A stretch of DNA of 64,000 nucleotides from Amycolatopsis tolypomycina. Lineage in GTDB: Bacteria > Actinomycetota > Actinomycetes > Mycobacteriales > Pseudonocardiaceae. Below are positions 46,523-61,538 of this stretch, in pieces. The DNA lies in the NCBI RefSeq assembly GCF_900105945.1, contig NZ_FNSO01000001.1:284136-348135 (forward strand), written 5' to 3'. A model generated the notes under the pieces. It saw only the letters and a program-made list of their open reading frames with translations, was not told where the DNA came from and ran no database searches. The first letter of the stretch is position 1; each line of letters starts with the position of its first letter. A program made the translations under genes and the position numbers.

Positions 46523-47327
46523 GGGCCTCAAACGTGGCGGGGCTGTGCATCCCGATCTTGGAATGTCTCCGCTTCGGGTTGTACCAGCACTCTATCCATT
46601 CGAATATCGCATTGGCAAGTTCGTCTCGGTTTTTCCACGTTCTCGAGTCGAGAAGTTCAAGCTGAAGAGTGCCCCAGAACGATTCCATCATGGCATTGTC
46701 GTAACAGTCGCCGACTGTGCCCATGGACGCGAGCAGTCCGGCATTGCGGAGACGTTGCCCGAATGCCCACGAGGTATATTGCGAGCCGTGGTCGGAATGT
46801 AGAATGGTGGTGTCGTTTTCCGGCTGGCGGCGCAGGATGGCCATACCGAGGGCGTCGGTGACCAGTTCGGTGCGCATATGGCCGGCGATGGACCAGCCGA
46901 TGATGAGCCGGGAATAGGCGTCCATGACCGCGGCGCAGTAGACCCGGCCCTCCTCGGTGGGGTGTTCGGTGATGTCGGTGATCCACAACCGGTCCGGGGC
47001 GTCGACGGTGAACTGGCGGTTGACCAGGTCGGCGCTGGGTTGCCCGGCCGGGTCACGGACTGTGGTGTGGTGCCGGCGGCGCCGGTAGAGGCCCTGGATC
47101 CCGGCCTCGCGCATGAGCCGCTCGACCCGTTTGAGGTTGACCGGCATCCCCAGACCGAGCATGAGTTCGGCGTGCACGCGCGGTGAGCCGTAGGTGCCGC
47201 GGGAATCGGCGTGGATCTGTTCGATGTGTTTCAGCAGTACCGTGTTCTCCGCCTCTCGGGTCGAGGGCGGCCGGTCGCGCCATTCGTAGTATCCGGAGCG
47301 GGACACGTTCAATACCCGGCAGGCCAC
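46494..47327 (-). CDS. IS3-family transposase OrfB (rve integrase domain)
   Basis: 277 residues from the first in-frame start; the real product is probably the OrfAB fusion made by a -1 shift at 47378-47384. DDE residues: Asp in DRLWITDITEHPTEEG, Asp in ILHSDHGSQYTSWAFG, Glu in NAMMESFWGTLQLELL. N-terminal HTH_21-like segment SRGTYGSPRVHAELM. Intact to its normal end (RRHSKIGMHSPATFEAL). Confidence 0.9.
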   Translation of the reverse strand: MACRVLNVSRSGYYEWRDRPPSTREAENTVLLKHIEQIHADSRGTYGSPRVHAELMLGLGMPVNLKRVERLMREAGIQGLYRRRRHHTTVRDPAGQPSADLVNRQFTVDAPDRLWITDITEHPTEEGRVYCAAVMDAYSRLIIGWSIAGHMRTELVTDALGMAILRRQPENDTTILHSDHGSQYTSWAFGQRLRNAGLLASMGTVGDCYDNAMMESFWGTLQLELLDSRTWKNRDELANAIFEWIECWYNPKRRHSKIGMHSPATFEALNQPPHAAP

Positions 47328-47374
47328 CGTGACGTCGATACCGTCCGCGGCGAGTTCACAGACCAGCGGGAAGG

Positions 47375-47689
47375 TTACTTTGGGAGGATGTTCTCCCGCG
47401 CGAAGTACGCCGCCGCGCGTTTCAGGATCTCATTCTCCATCTCAAGCTGCCGGTTCTTCCGGCGCAGCTCGGCAAGCTCCTTCTTCTCCGCACTGGTCAG
47501 CTTTGTGGTTGAGCCGTTCTCGTCGGCGTCGGCCTGGGCCATCCAGTTGCGCAGGCAGGACTCGCTGATCCCCAGGTCCTTGGCCAGCGCGGCGACCGGT
47601 TTGTCGCCGAGGCGGGCCAGCTCGACGGCGCGCTGACGGAACTCAGGCGGGTGTGGTGCAGGCATCGGAACATCCTCCCTGGTGACCAT
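47375..47689 (-). CDS. IS3-family OrfA (DNA-binding subunit)
   Basis: 104 residues. Helix-turn-helix HPPEFRQRAVELARLGDKPVAALAKDLGISESCLRNW (residues 10-46) followed by a leucine-zipper-like coiled coil (AELRRKNRQLEMENEILKRAAAYFA). It ends ENILPK at TAA. The heptamer CCCAAAG spans the last codons, so ribosomes can slip by -1 into the orfB frame. Confidence 0.9.
   Translation of the reverse strand: MVTREDVPMPAPHPPEFRQRAVELARLGDKPVAALAKDLGISESCLRNWMAQADADENGSTTKLTSAEKKELAELRRKNRQLEMENEILKRAAAYFARENILPK
47378..47384 (-). other. Programmed -1 frameshift site of the IS3 element
   Basis: Minus-strand C-CCA-AAG directly before the orfA stop TAA. In the -1 frame translation continues KVTFPLVCELAADGIDVTVACRVLN into OrfB, giving one OrfAB transposase as usual in this family. 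Confidence 0.7.
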
Positions 47690-47786
47690 CGGTCATCTCA
47701 GGTCAGGTGTCCGGACAACCGGGGGAAGCTCAACGGCCGCTACTGAGAAAACCTCATTGGGGCGCTTGGCGTCCGCAGCGCGTGAA

Positions 47787-47815
47787 GGCCCGGACCGCCG
47801 GCTGCGGTCCGGGCC
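47787..47815. terminator. Hairpin, original terminator between rif15B and rif16
   Basis: GGCCCGGACCG and CGGTCCGGGCC form an 11-bp perfect stem with a 7-base loop. It lies between the two insertion blocks. Before the IS982-family insertion it was about 17 bp beyond the rif16 stop, so it is the likely rif16 terminator, now about 1 kb away. Confidence 0.65.
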
Positions 47816-47835
47816 CTGGCCCTCTGTGTCCTAGA

Positions 47836-48810
47836 CGAGTAATGCGTAAGTTTGGGTGGTGGCTGGAGATGGGCGAAGGGTGTTCAAGATCGGTTTGTGA
47901 CGACAGACCTGAACACCCTTCTCACCGCACTCTACGTCAAGATCGACGACCACCTCGCCGGCAGGCGGCGGGTGGGCAGGCCGCCGAAGCTGACCGACGC
48001 GGAGCTGGTGACCTTGGCCGTGGCCCAGGCGTTGCTGGGGTTCACCTCCGAGGCCCGCTGGCTGCGGTTCCTGCCCGCCCGGATGCCCGGCGCGTTCCGC
48101 TATCTGCCTGGCCAGTCCGGCTACAACCGTCGGCTGCGTGCCGCGTTGCCGCTGGTCAAGCAGGTCATGCGCTGGCTGGCGGCGGACACCGACCTGTGGA
48201 CCGACACCACCTGGATCGTGGACTCCACCCCGGTCGAATGCGGTCGCTCCCGACCCACGGTCCAGCGTTCGGAGCTGGCCGGCTGGGCAAAGTATGGCTT
48301 CTGCCGCTCACACTCGCGCTGGTTCTGGGGACTGCGGCTGCATCTGGTCTGCACCCCGGCCGGACTCCCGGTCGCCTGGGCGCTGGCCGACCCGAAGGTC
48401 GACGAGCGGCAGGTGCTCATGGCCATCTGCGACCACGAACCCCACCTGCTCACCGAACGTCCGGGGCTGCTGATCATCGCCGACAAGGGCTACGTCTCCG
48501 CGGAACTGGACCGCTTCCTGGCCGAGCGCGGGGTCCGGCTGATCCGGCCGTCCTACCGCAACCGCAAGCCGCATCCCGGTGAGCCGCTGCTCAAGTCCAT
48601 CCGCCAGCTCATCGAGTCGGTCAACGACACCCTCAAGGGCCAGCTGAACCTGGAACAGCACGGTGGACGCACCATCGAAGGCGTCGGCGTCCGCGTCGCC
48701 CAACGCCTCCTGGCCCTCACCGCCGCCATCTGGCACAACCGCGCCACCGGCCAACCCATCACCCGATCACTGACCGCCTACGACCACTGACCGAGTTACG
48801 CATTACTCGT
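47836..48810. mobile_element. IS982-family insertion sequence, 975 bp
   Basis: Terminal inverted repeats ACGAGTAATGCGTAA (47836-47850) and its complement (48796-48810), perfect over 15 bp, flanked on both sides by CTAG (47832-47835; 48811-48814), the likely target duplication. One transposase gene on the plus strand. The right CTAG contains the stop codon of rif16. Confidence 0.88.
47897..48790 (+). CDS. IS982-family DDE transposase
   Basis: Transposase of about 297 residues, starting VTTDLNTLLTALYVKIDDHL at the GTG at 47897; an in-frame ATG at 47852 would extend it over the left end. DDE residues: Asp in TTWIVDSTPVECGRSRPTV, Asp in LLIIADKGYVSAELD, Glu in IESVNDTLKGQLNLEQHGGR. The C-terminal LALTAAIWHNRATGQP is typical of the IS982/IS1193 group. 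Intact, so the element may be mobile. Confidence 0.88.
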   Translation: MTTDLNTLLTALYVKIDDHLAGRRRVGRPPKLTDAELVTLAVAQALLGFTSEARWLRFLPARMPGAFRYLPGQSGYNRRLRAALPLVKQVMRWLAADTDLWTDTTWIVDSTPVECGRSRPTVQRSELAGWAKYGFCRSHSRWFWGLRLHLVCTPAGLPVAWALADPKVDERQVLMAICDHEPHLLTERPGLLIIADKGYVSAELDRFLAERGVRLIRPSYRNRKPHPGEPLLKSIRQLIESVNDTLKGQLNLEQHGGRTIEGVGVRVAQRLLALTAAIWHNRATGQPITRSLTAYDH

Positions 48811-50073
48811 CTAGGGGGCGTCCCAGGCGATCGGCAGGGAGTGCACCCCGTACGTCAGCATGTCGTTGCGCAGCGGGACCTCCTCCGGCGGCACGGCCAG
48901 CCGGAGGTTCGGCAGGCGGCGCAGCAGTTCCGCGTACCCCGCCTGCATCTCCATCCGGGCCAGCTGCTGGCCGAGGCACTGGTGGACGCCGTGGCCGAAG
49001 GCCAGGTGCGGGCCGCGGGGTCGGGTCAAGTCCAGGTCCGGGTCCGGCCACTGCCGCTGGTCGCGGTTGGTGGCCACCACCGACACGACCACCGTCGAGC
49101 CGGCCGGGATGTGCTCGCCGGCGAACTCCAGGTCCTCCTTGGCGAACCGGAAGATCCCCGGGTTCACCACGGACAGGTAGCGCAGCAGCTCCTCGACGGC
49201 GTCGGCGATGCGGTCCGGGTCGTCCCGCAGCGTGGCGAGCTGTGCCGGGCGCTGCAGCAGCACGAAGATGCCGAGCCCCAGCATGCTCGCGGTCGTGTCG
49301 TAGCCGGCGATGAGCAGCAGGTTCGCGATGTTGATCAGCTCGTCGTCGGTGAGCGCGGGGTCGGCGCCGGCGTGGTGGATCAGGCCGGAGAGGAGGTCAC
49401 CCGCCGGGTTCCGGCGCTTGTCCTCGACCAGCTCCTGCATGAACGCGCGCAGGGCGTCGGCGTTCTTCACCGCCTCCGCGACCGGCTGGTTCATCTGCAG
49501 CAGTGCGGCCGCACGCTGCTGGAACTCCGCCCGGGCCTCGTACCGCACGCCGAGCAGCTCGCAGATCATCAGCGAGGGCGCGGGGAACGCGAACTCCGTC
49601 ATCAGGTCGGCGGTGGTGCCGCCGGCCAGCATGGCGTCCACCCGGCCGGCGACGATTTCGTCGATCCGGGCGCCGAGCTCGCGGATCCGGCGCACGGTGA
49701 ACTGCCCGGTGAGCAGTTTCCGGTACCGGGTGTGCTCCGGCGGGTCCATGTTGATGAACGACCCGGCGCGCGCCTTGTCGTCGCGCAGGCGTTCACGGAA
49801 TTCGGGCGACAGCTCCTTGAACCGCGGGTGGTACTGGAACCGGTCGGAAGAGAACCGCGGGTCCGAAAGCACCGCGCGCGCTTCTTCGTATCCGGAAACC
49901 AGCCAGAACGGGTCGCCCGCGGCGAGGGTCGCCTTGGCGACCGGTCCCCGCTCGGCCACGGCCACCAATGCGGGTGGGACGTGGAACGGATCTTCGCGCC
50001 GGACGAATTCCGGTGGCAGCGGTGAGCGCAGCGATTCGTTGCTCGGCGCGTTTTCGGTCACGTTGGTCGTCAC
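48811..50073 (-). CDS. rif16: Rif16, cytochrome P450 of rifamycin B formation
   Basis: 420-residue P450. I-helix LLIAGYDTTASML near residue 245, K-helix EELLRYLSVV, heme loop LAFGHGVHQCLGQQLARME near 350. Rif16 is known to convert the transketolase product rifamycin L to rifamycin B. The GTG at 50073 (VTTNVTENAP) was chosen: it has GGAG upstream, and the longer frame would run through the promoter at 50120-50164. The stop codon TAG lies in the target duplication of the IS982-family element, so the protein is unaltered but its terminator is displaced. Confidence 0.91.
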   Translation of the reverse strand: MTTNVTENAPSNESLRSPLPPEFVRREDPFHVPPALVAVAERGPVAKATLAAGDPFWLVSGYEEARAVLSDPRFSSDRFQYHPRFKELSPEFRERLRDDKARAGSFINMDPPEHTRYRKLLTGQFTVRRIRELGARIDEIVAGRVDAMLAGGTTADLMTEFAFPAPSLMICELLGVRYEARAEFQQRAAALLQMNQPVAEAVKNADALRAFMQELVEDKRRNPAGDLLSGLIHHAGADPALTDDELINIANLLLIAGYDTTASMLGLGIFVLLQRPAQLATLRDDPDRIADAVEELLRYLSVVNPGIFRFAKEDLEFAGEHIPAGSTVVVSVVATNRDQRQWPDPDLDLTRPRGPHLAFGHGVHQCLGQQLARMEMQAGYAELLRRLPNLRLAVPPEEVPLRNDMLTYGVHSLPIAWDAP

Positions 50074-50119
50074 TGCGACGGAACTCCATTCCCGGTTCGC
50101 CGGATAAGCCTCGGTGCGG

Positions 50120-50164
50120 AGCCTAGGTTCCGGATGGCCGGCCGGGCATCCCCTGGTCTGATAG
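50120..50164 (-). promoter_or_regulatory. RifZ-type promoter of rif16
   Basis: Minus strand: CTATC-N8-GGATG (50164-50147), 21 nt, TAGGCT (50125-50120), 46 bp before the chosen GTG. A weaker resemblance (CTATC at 50179 on the plus strand, with TGTGG in place of GGATG) faces rifJ. Confidence 0.78.
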
Positions 50165-50261
50165 GTCACCGGGCGCAACTATCAACGTGGGTGTGGTGCC
50201 GCGTCGGGCGGCGTCGACAGCATGGGGTGGTCCGGCCCCCCTGAAGAGCGAGGTGTGTCCC

Positions 50262-50717
50262 GTGCCCGACGTCCTGCTGCTGAACGGTCCCAACCTGGGT
50301 GTGCTGGGCCGGCGCGAGCCGGAGATCTACGGCACCGACACGCTGGCCGACATCGAAAAGGCGGTCGCCGAGGAGGTGCGTCCCCGCGGCTGGGACGTCG
50401 TGTCGGTGCAGCGTGACGGCGAAGGCGAGCTGGTCGGCGCGATCCACGCGCACCGCGACACGACGGTCGGCGCCATCGTCAACCCCGGCGCGCTGATGAT
50501 CGCCGGCTGGAGCCTGCGCGACGCGCTGGCGAGCTACGAGCCGCCGTGGGTGGAGGTCCACCTCAGCAACGTCTGGGCGCGCGAGCAGTTCCGCCACGAG
50601 TCGGTCATCGCTCCGCTGGCGAGTGGCGTGGTGGTCGGCCTCGGCGCGTTCGGCTACCGCCTCGCCGCGCGCGCCCTGCTGCACTTGTCCGCCGAATCGC
50701 CGAATGCGCTGGGCTGA
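50262..50717 (+). CDS. rifJ: RifJ, aminodehydroquinate dehydratase (type II dehydroquinase)
   Basis: 151-residue type II 3-dehydroquinase that makes aminodehydroshikimate, the substrate of RifK. Motifs: LLLNGPNLGVLGRREPEIYG (catalytic Arg and Tyr region), IVNPGALMIAGWSLRDAL, and the catalytic His in WVEVHLSNVWAREQF. The GTG at 50262 gives the family start; the 25 residues of open frame upstream have no homology. It is separated from the rest of the AHBA genes by about 28 kb. Confidence 0.93.
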   Translation: MPDVLLLNGPNLGVLGRREPEIYGTDTLADIEKAVAEEVRPRGWDVVSVQRDGEGELVGAIHAHRDTTVGAIVNPGALMIAGWSLRDALASYEPPWVEVHLSNVWAREQFRHESVIAPLASGVVVGLGAFGYRLAARALLHLSAESPNALG

Positions 50718-51268
50718 TCGCGCCATCGGCGCCGGTACCCCGGGTTCGGGGCATTCCGCGTAATGTCCCCGCGGACCTGGTAATTCGTTAGTGGTTCAGT
50801 CCACGGTTACCGTGAACATCCGTACGACCGTATGGTTTGTTGACTACTAACCGTTTGCGCGCTAGGCCAGCTGGCTGACGTGGCCGTCGTACTATCAGCA
50901 AATGTCCTTGTCAGGCAAGGAAAGTTCCCGCACAACCGCAATTCAGGAGATTGTGATCGGAGTCACACCGGCGGTGACGAGGCGTCAGTGCGGAGCTACT
51001 GTAGGCGCAGCAAGGTGTGAATCTTTAACATGTCAACCTGGGGAGGTTGGTGGGTGGCGCGCTCCTTTCGCGCCTTCTGGGGCGTCGCCACGCGTTGACA
51101 AACAAACTGCGTTCCGCGTGAACACCGACTTAACGCGGGGCGTATTACCTTCGAAGAACGGCCCCTGCGGGGACATTAGCCGTTCCTGCTCGGTGTCGTT
51201 GAATCCGCTGGAGCGCGGCGAGCCGCTGATCGTTTCCGCTTCGTCTATGCCTGGGGGATAGCCGATCG
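50718..51268. promoter_or_regulatory. 551-bp intergenic region upstream of rifZ
   Basis: Lower GC than the surroundings and no convincing gene; an open frame at 50902-51261 has codon use unlike its neighbours. Contents: an imperfect palindrome around 50818-50836 (CAT...ATG arms), TTGACT at about 50841, an inverted repeat TCCTTG-N5-CAAGGA at about 50904-50920, a perfect Crp-type site at 50952-50967, and a TTGACA hexamer at 51095-51100 with TGAACA 18 bp on as a possible -10. The length suggests complex control of rifZ. Confidence 0.6.
50952..50967. promoter_or_regulatory. Perfect Crp/GlxR-type binding site upstream of rifZ
   Basis: TGTGATCGGAGTCACA matches TGTGA-N6-TCACA without a mismatch. 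Crp-family regulators of actinobacteria recognise this sequence. It lies 302 bp before the rifZ start, and about 130 bp before the possible -35 at 51095. Confidence 0.65.
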
Positions 51269-52546
51269 ATGTTGGACGTACCAAACCTACAAATGCCACA
51301 GAATCCGTTCGCGGGGTTCGGTGATGATTTGATGCAGCGGTCGTGCGATACCGCTGGCTTCCTTCGCCGCTCCGCATCGTCGTGGTTCAACGGGCGGCTC
51401 GACGCGGGCTTGCACTGCGCCAAGGCGGCTGCCGCCGGCAATCGCCGGGAATCCGACGAACTTTCCCAGCTCGCCCAGTTCTGGTATGTCGGGTTGCTGA
51501 TCAAGGCCCGGGACCTGGAAGCGGGCCGCCGGGTGCTGGACGCGGTGGACGCGGATCGGGGCGGGGCAGCCTCCGACCGGATGACCGCCGTGAAGCACAA
51601 CGTCCGGGGCAGCCTGCTGTTCGCCATGGGCAGCGTCGACGACGCGATGGAAGAGATCAGCACCGGGCTGCGGATCGCCGAGAGCTGCGGCGACCGGTCG
51701 CTGCGGCCGCCCAGTTACGTGGTGCTGGCGCTCGGTGCGCTGCGCCGGGCGGACATGCGGGCGTGCCGCCACTTCGTCGACAAGCTGTCGGACGAGGCGC
51801 TGCTCGGGTACTTCGGGCAGGCGCCGGGGGCCTGGGTGGCCGCGCAGGCGGTCGAGGCCCGCAGCGGGGTGGAGAGCGCGGCGAGCCTCATCGCCGGCAT
51901 CGTCACCAACCCGGTGGTGCTCCGGCAGCTGCTGGTGTCGGAACCGGCGGCGGCGTCCTGGCTGGTGCGCGCCTGCGTCAAGCTGGGCGCGCTCGACCTG
52001 GCGAAGGCCTCGGTCGAGGAGGCCGCGGCCCTGGCGGCCGAGCAGCCGGAGTTCAGCGTGATCCGCGGCTCGGCCCTGCACGCGGCAGGCCTCCTGGAGC
52101 AGGACCCGGCCAAGCTGCGCGAAGCGGCCGACATCCACCCCGACCGGTGGTGCACGGCGTCGGCGCGCGAGGACCTGGCGAGCCTGCTGGCCGTCCGGTG
52201 TTCCGAGCGCGACCGGACGATCCGCATCCTCGAGGCGGTCCTGGACACGTACACGGCGGTGAGCGCCACCCGCGACTCGGCCCGGGTGGTGAACAAGCTC
52301 CGCGAGTACGGCATCCGCCGCGGCACGACCCGGACGGTGGAGTGCGAAGGCCTCGTGCCCCACGGGTTGACGAACACGGAGTTCGCGGTCGCCGAGCTGG
52401 TCAGCCAGGGCCACACCAACAACGAGGTCGGCAGGCAGCTGTTCATTTCGAGACACACGGTGGCGTTCCACCTGAAGAAGGTGTTCCAGAAGATGAACAT
52501 CACGTCGAGGGTCGAGCTGGCGGCGGCCTGGAAGGTGTTTTCGTAG
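51269..52546 (+). CDS. rifZ: LuxR-family transcriptional activator, probable RifZ
   Basis: 425-residue regulator. The C-terminal 60 residues are a LuxR helix-turn-helix: NTEFAVAELVSQGHTNNEVGRQLFISRHTVAFHLKKVF, with recognition helix at SRHTVAFHLKKVF. The N-terminal 350 residues are helical, Ala/Leu-rich repeats of TPR character (LEAGRRVLDAV, ALGALRRADMRACRHF) without a Walker box, so it is not a full LAL ATPase. It lies between rifJ and rpoB, the place of RifZ in A. mediterranei, whose known motif CTACC-N8-GGATG occurs at seven promoters here. Crp-type site upstream. The ATG has a distant GGGGGA as ribosome site. Confidence 0.8.
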   Translation: MLDVPNLQMPQNPFAGFGDDLMQRSCDTAGFLRRSASSWFNGRLDAGLHCAKAAAAGNRRESDELSQLAQFWYVGLLIKARDLEAGRRVLDAVDADRGGAASDRMTAVKHNVRGSLLFAMGSVDDAMEEISTGLRIAESCGDRSLRPPSYVVLALGALRRADMRACRHFVDKLSDEALLGYFGQAPGAWVAAQAVEARSGVESAASLIAGIVTNPVVLRQLLVSEPAAASWLVRACVKLGALDLAKASVEEAAALAAEQPEFSVIRGSALHAAGLLEQDPAKLREAADIHPDRWCTASAREDLASLLAVRCSERDRTIRILEAVLDTYTAVSATRDSARVVNKLREYGIRRGTTRTVECEGLVPHGLTNTEFAVAELVSQGHTNNEVGRQLFISRHTVAFHLKKVFQKMNITSRVELAAAWKVFS

Positions 52547-53804
52547 CGTCTTGGCAGGAGCTGGTCGGCCGCAGTGGAGGGCGGCGCGACCGGACGAACC
52601 CACCACACCCTGCGGCCCCAGAGTCGTGGCGGCAGGGCGTGCGCGAGCGCCGCGGTGGAGGGCGGACGCGGGATCCGCCCTCCACCGGCGGCGCCCAAGG
52701 TGGGTGGGCCGCCTTATTACATGGACGCGCGTGGACGGACGCGGGTGCGACGGCTCGTTGGCCGGGCGACCGCCTCGGTGGCGCGACCTGCCTCGGGGCG
52801 CCGGCTGCGCCGCGGGTTCGGTCGTGTCGGCCCGCCCCGGCCGCGCCTACCCCTGCCCGCGGGGCTGTTTGCCGTGCGTGCTCGCTCTGGCTGCCCAGCC
52901 GCGCCCACCGGGCCCCCGGCGCGGGGCTGTTTGCCGTGCGTGCTCGCTTTGGCTGTCCAACTGCGCCCACCGGGCCCCCGGCGCGGGGCTGTTTGCCGTG
53001 CGTGCTCGCTTTGGCTGTCCAGCTGCGCCCACCGGGCCCCCGGCGCGGGGCTGTTTGCCGTGCGTGCTCGCTTTGGCTGTCCAGCTGCGCCCACCGGGCC
53101 CCCGGCGCGGGGCTATTGCCGAGCGCGCCCGCTCTGGCCGCCCCAGCCGCGCCCACCCGTGGCCGCGCCGACCGCACCCCCCGGGGCCCGCACCCACCCC
53201 CGGGCCCCGCACCCACCCCGGGCCCCGCGGTCACCCACCGACCGTGCCCACCGCGTCCAGAAGCGCCCCAGCCGCCCCATCGGCCCCACCACCCTCGCCC
53301 GCGCCACCACCCGTCGCGCCCCCCACCCCACCCCGGCAAGCGCTCTCCCGACCCCCTACGCCCCGAGCGAACCCCGAAAAATCCCGCCCCGACACACCGG
53401 CCTCAACTCCGCCCCGGTGGCCTTCGCCATACCCCCACCCCGCCCCGGAAACCCCAGGTAGAGCCCCCCAAGGTGGCATTACCGGCCGGTAGCTGGAATG
53501 ATATTCGGCCGCTCACGCTCCGCTGACCCTCTTCCACGCTGCGCCAACCGGCGGGACCCCCGTGTGGCATCTTGACTGGAAGCGCCGGTGGGGTCACGCT
53601 TACTCCCGACGGCGAAACCGGGGCCCTTGCGGGAGGGACCTCCGGGTCGCCCGGAGGCATACCTGAAGACGTTGCGAAGCAGGCTGGGCCCCATCGGGAG
53701 CGCCCCCTGGACAAGCCGCGACGTTCGGGCTAGACTGCCTCTTTGCGCTGCCCTCTTTCAGGCTGCCCGGAGCCGGTAGTTAGGATAGTGGGCACACGGC
53801 ACCC
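52547..53804. other. Non-coding spacer between rifZ and rpoB
   Basis: About 1.26 kb without a gene I can support. 52547-52860: several short frames with no recognisable family. 52861-53150: the 62-bp tandem repeat. 53150-53470: very C-rich, low-complexity sequence (CCCACCCC and GCCCC runs), open in several frames only because of base composition. 53530-53760: AGGCAT/TCTTTC-type leader sequence of the rpoB region with normal composition. TAGGAT at 53781 may be an additional -10 box for rpoB. Confidence 0.6.
52861..53115. repeat. 62-bp tandem repeat, four copies plus a degenerate fifth
   Basis: Units begin at 52861, 52923, 52985 and 53047 (each GGGGCTGTTTGCCGTGCG...), with a decayed fifth at 53109. 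Units 3 and 4 are identical; units 1 and 2 differ at a few bases. The length is not a multiple of three, so each unit shifts the frame and all long open frames across it are artefacts. No array of spacers: the copies abut, so it is not CRISPR. Confidence 0.93.
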
Positions 53805-53834
53805 TTGACAGTCGCTGATAGCTGTTGCTATGGC
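53805..53834 (+). promoter_or_regulatory. rpoB: rpoB promoter
   Basis: TTGACA (53805-53810), 18 bp, TATGGC (53829-53834): a near-consensus primary-sigma promoter 37 bp before the rpoB start. The transcript would begin near 53841. Confidence 0.75.
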
Positions 53835-53870
53835 GGCCGTCACCGCTCATTGTCCCCGGAAGGACGCATC

Positions 53871-57374
<3,504 letters not shown>

Positions 57375-57462
57375 CCGGAGCTGAGGCGGGACCTGCCTCC
57401 CGTGGGTCCCGCCTCGCCCGCCGACCCCTCTCTAGCCGAAACAACCCCAAGGGGATTCAGAC

Positions 57463-61374
<3,912 letters not shown>

Positions 61375-61390
61375 CGAGGTTTTTGACGAG

Positions 61391-61424
61391 AAAGGCCCCC
61401 GCCGGGTTTCCGGCGGGGGCCTTT
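61391..61424 (+). terminator. rpoBC terminator
   Basis: AAAGGCCCCCGCCGG, GTTT loop, and its exact complement: a 15-bp stem 17 bp after the rpoC stop, followed by CCTCCTTTT. Confidence 0.92.
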
Positions 61425-61538
61425 CCTCCTTTTGTCACCTGATCGGGTATTCACCCGCCCGGATGCGGCTAGAGTGAGCCGGTTCACGCGGTTCGGGGGC
61501 TTTGCGCGTTTCCAACGGGTAATCAGGGGTGACTGTTC

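Larger units (their letters stand above)
46455..47732 (-). mobile_element. IS3-family insertion sequence, 1278 bp, nested
   Basis: Terminal inverted repeats of 26 bp begin TGAGCTTCCCCC and end TCCGGACAC or GCCGGACAC (46455-46480; complement at 47707-47732), with three or so mismatches. They are flanked by the 3-bp duplication ACG (46452-46454; 47733-47735). Contains orfA and orfB on the minus strand in the usual -1 frame relation. Confidence 0.9.
45508..47755. mobile_element. IS5-family element (ISL2-like), with an IS3-family element nested inside
   Basis: Perfect 16-bp terminal inverted repeats: GAGGTTTTCTCAGTAG at 45508-45523 and its complement at 47740-47755. They are flanked by ATT on both sides (45505-45507; 47756-47758), a 3-bp target duplication of the A-N-T form typical of the ISL2 group. 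Without the nested element it is about 967 bp with one transposase gene. Its insertion target was the dispersed repeat at 45431. Confidence 0.87.

Noticed and set aside
49310..50107. Plus-strand 265-codon frame over rif16
   Set aside because: Antisense shadow of the P450 gene, Ser/Arg-rich with no motif.
50179..50196. RifZ-type site facing rifJ (CTATC-N8-TGTGG)
   Set aside because: The right half departs at three of five bases and no TAGSST box follows at 20-22 nt. rifJ may instead use another promoter.
50902..51261. 119-codon open frame before rifZ
   Set aside because: Third positions are not G/C-rich and it contains the Crp-type site and promoter-like sequences; most likely regulatory DNA.
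52861..53115. Possible CRISPR array
   Set aside because: Units abut directly with no unique spacers and are far from palindromic; it is an ordinary tandem repeat.
51343..53526. 727-codon plus-strand frame running through rifZ and the tandem repeat
   Set aside because: Overlaps rifZ in another frame, then stays open because the 62-bp repeat has no stops in any frame. No ribosome site or family.
53805..53870. Earlier in-frame start of rpoB
   Set aside because: That codon is the -35 TTGACA of the promoter, and the extra 22 residues have no counterpart in RpoB; the TTG at 53871 has the ribosome site.
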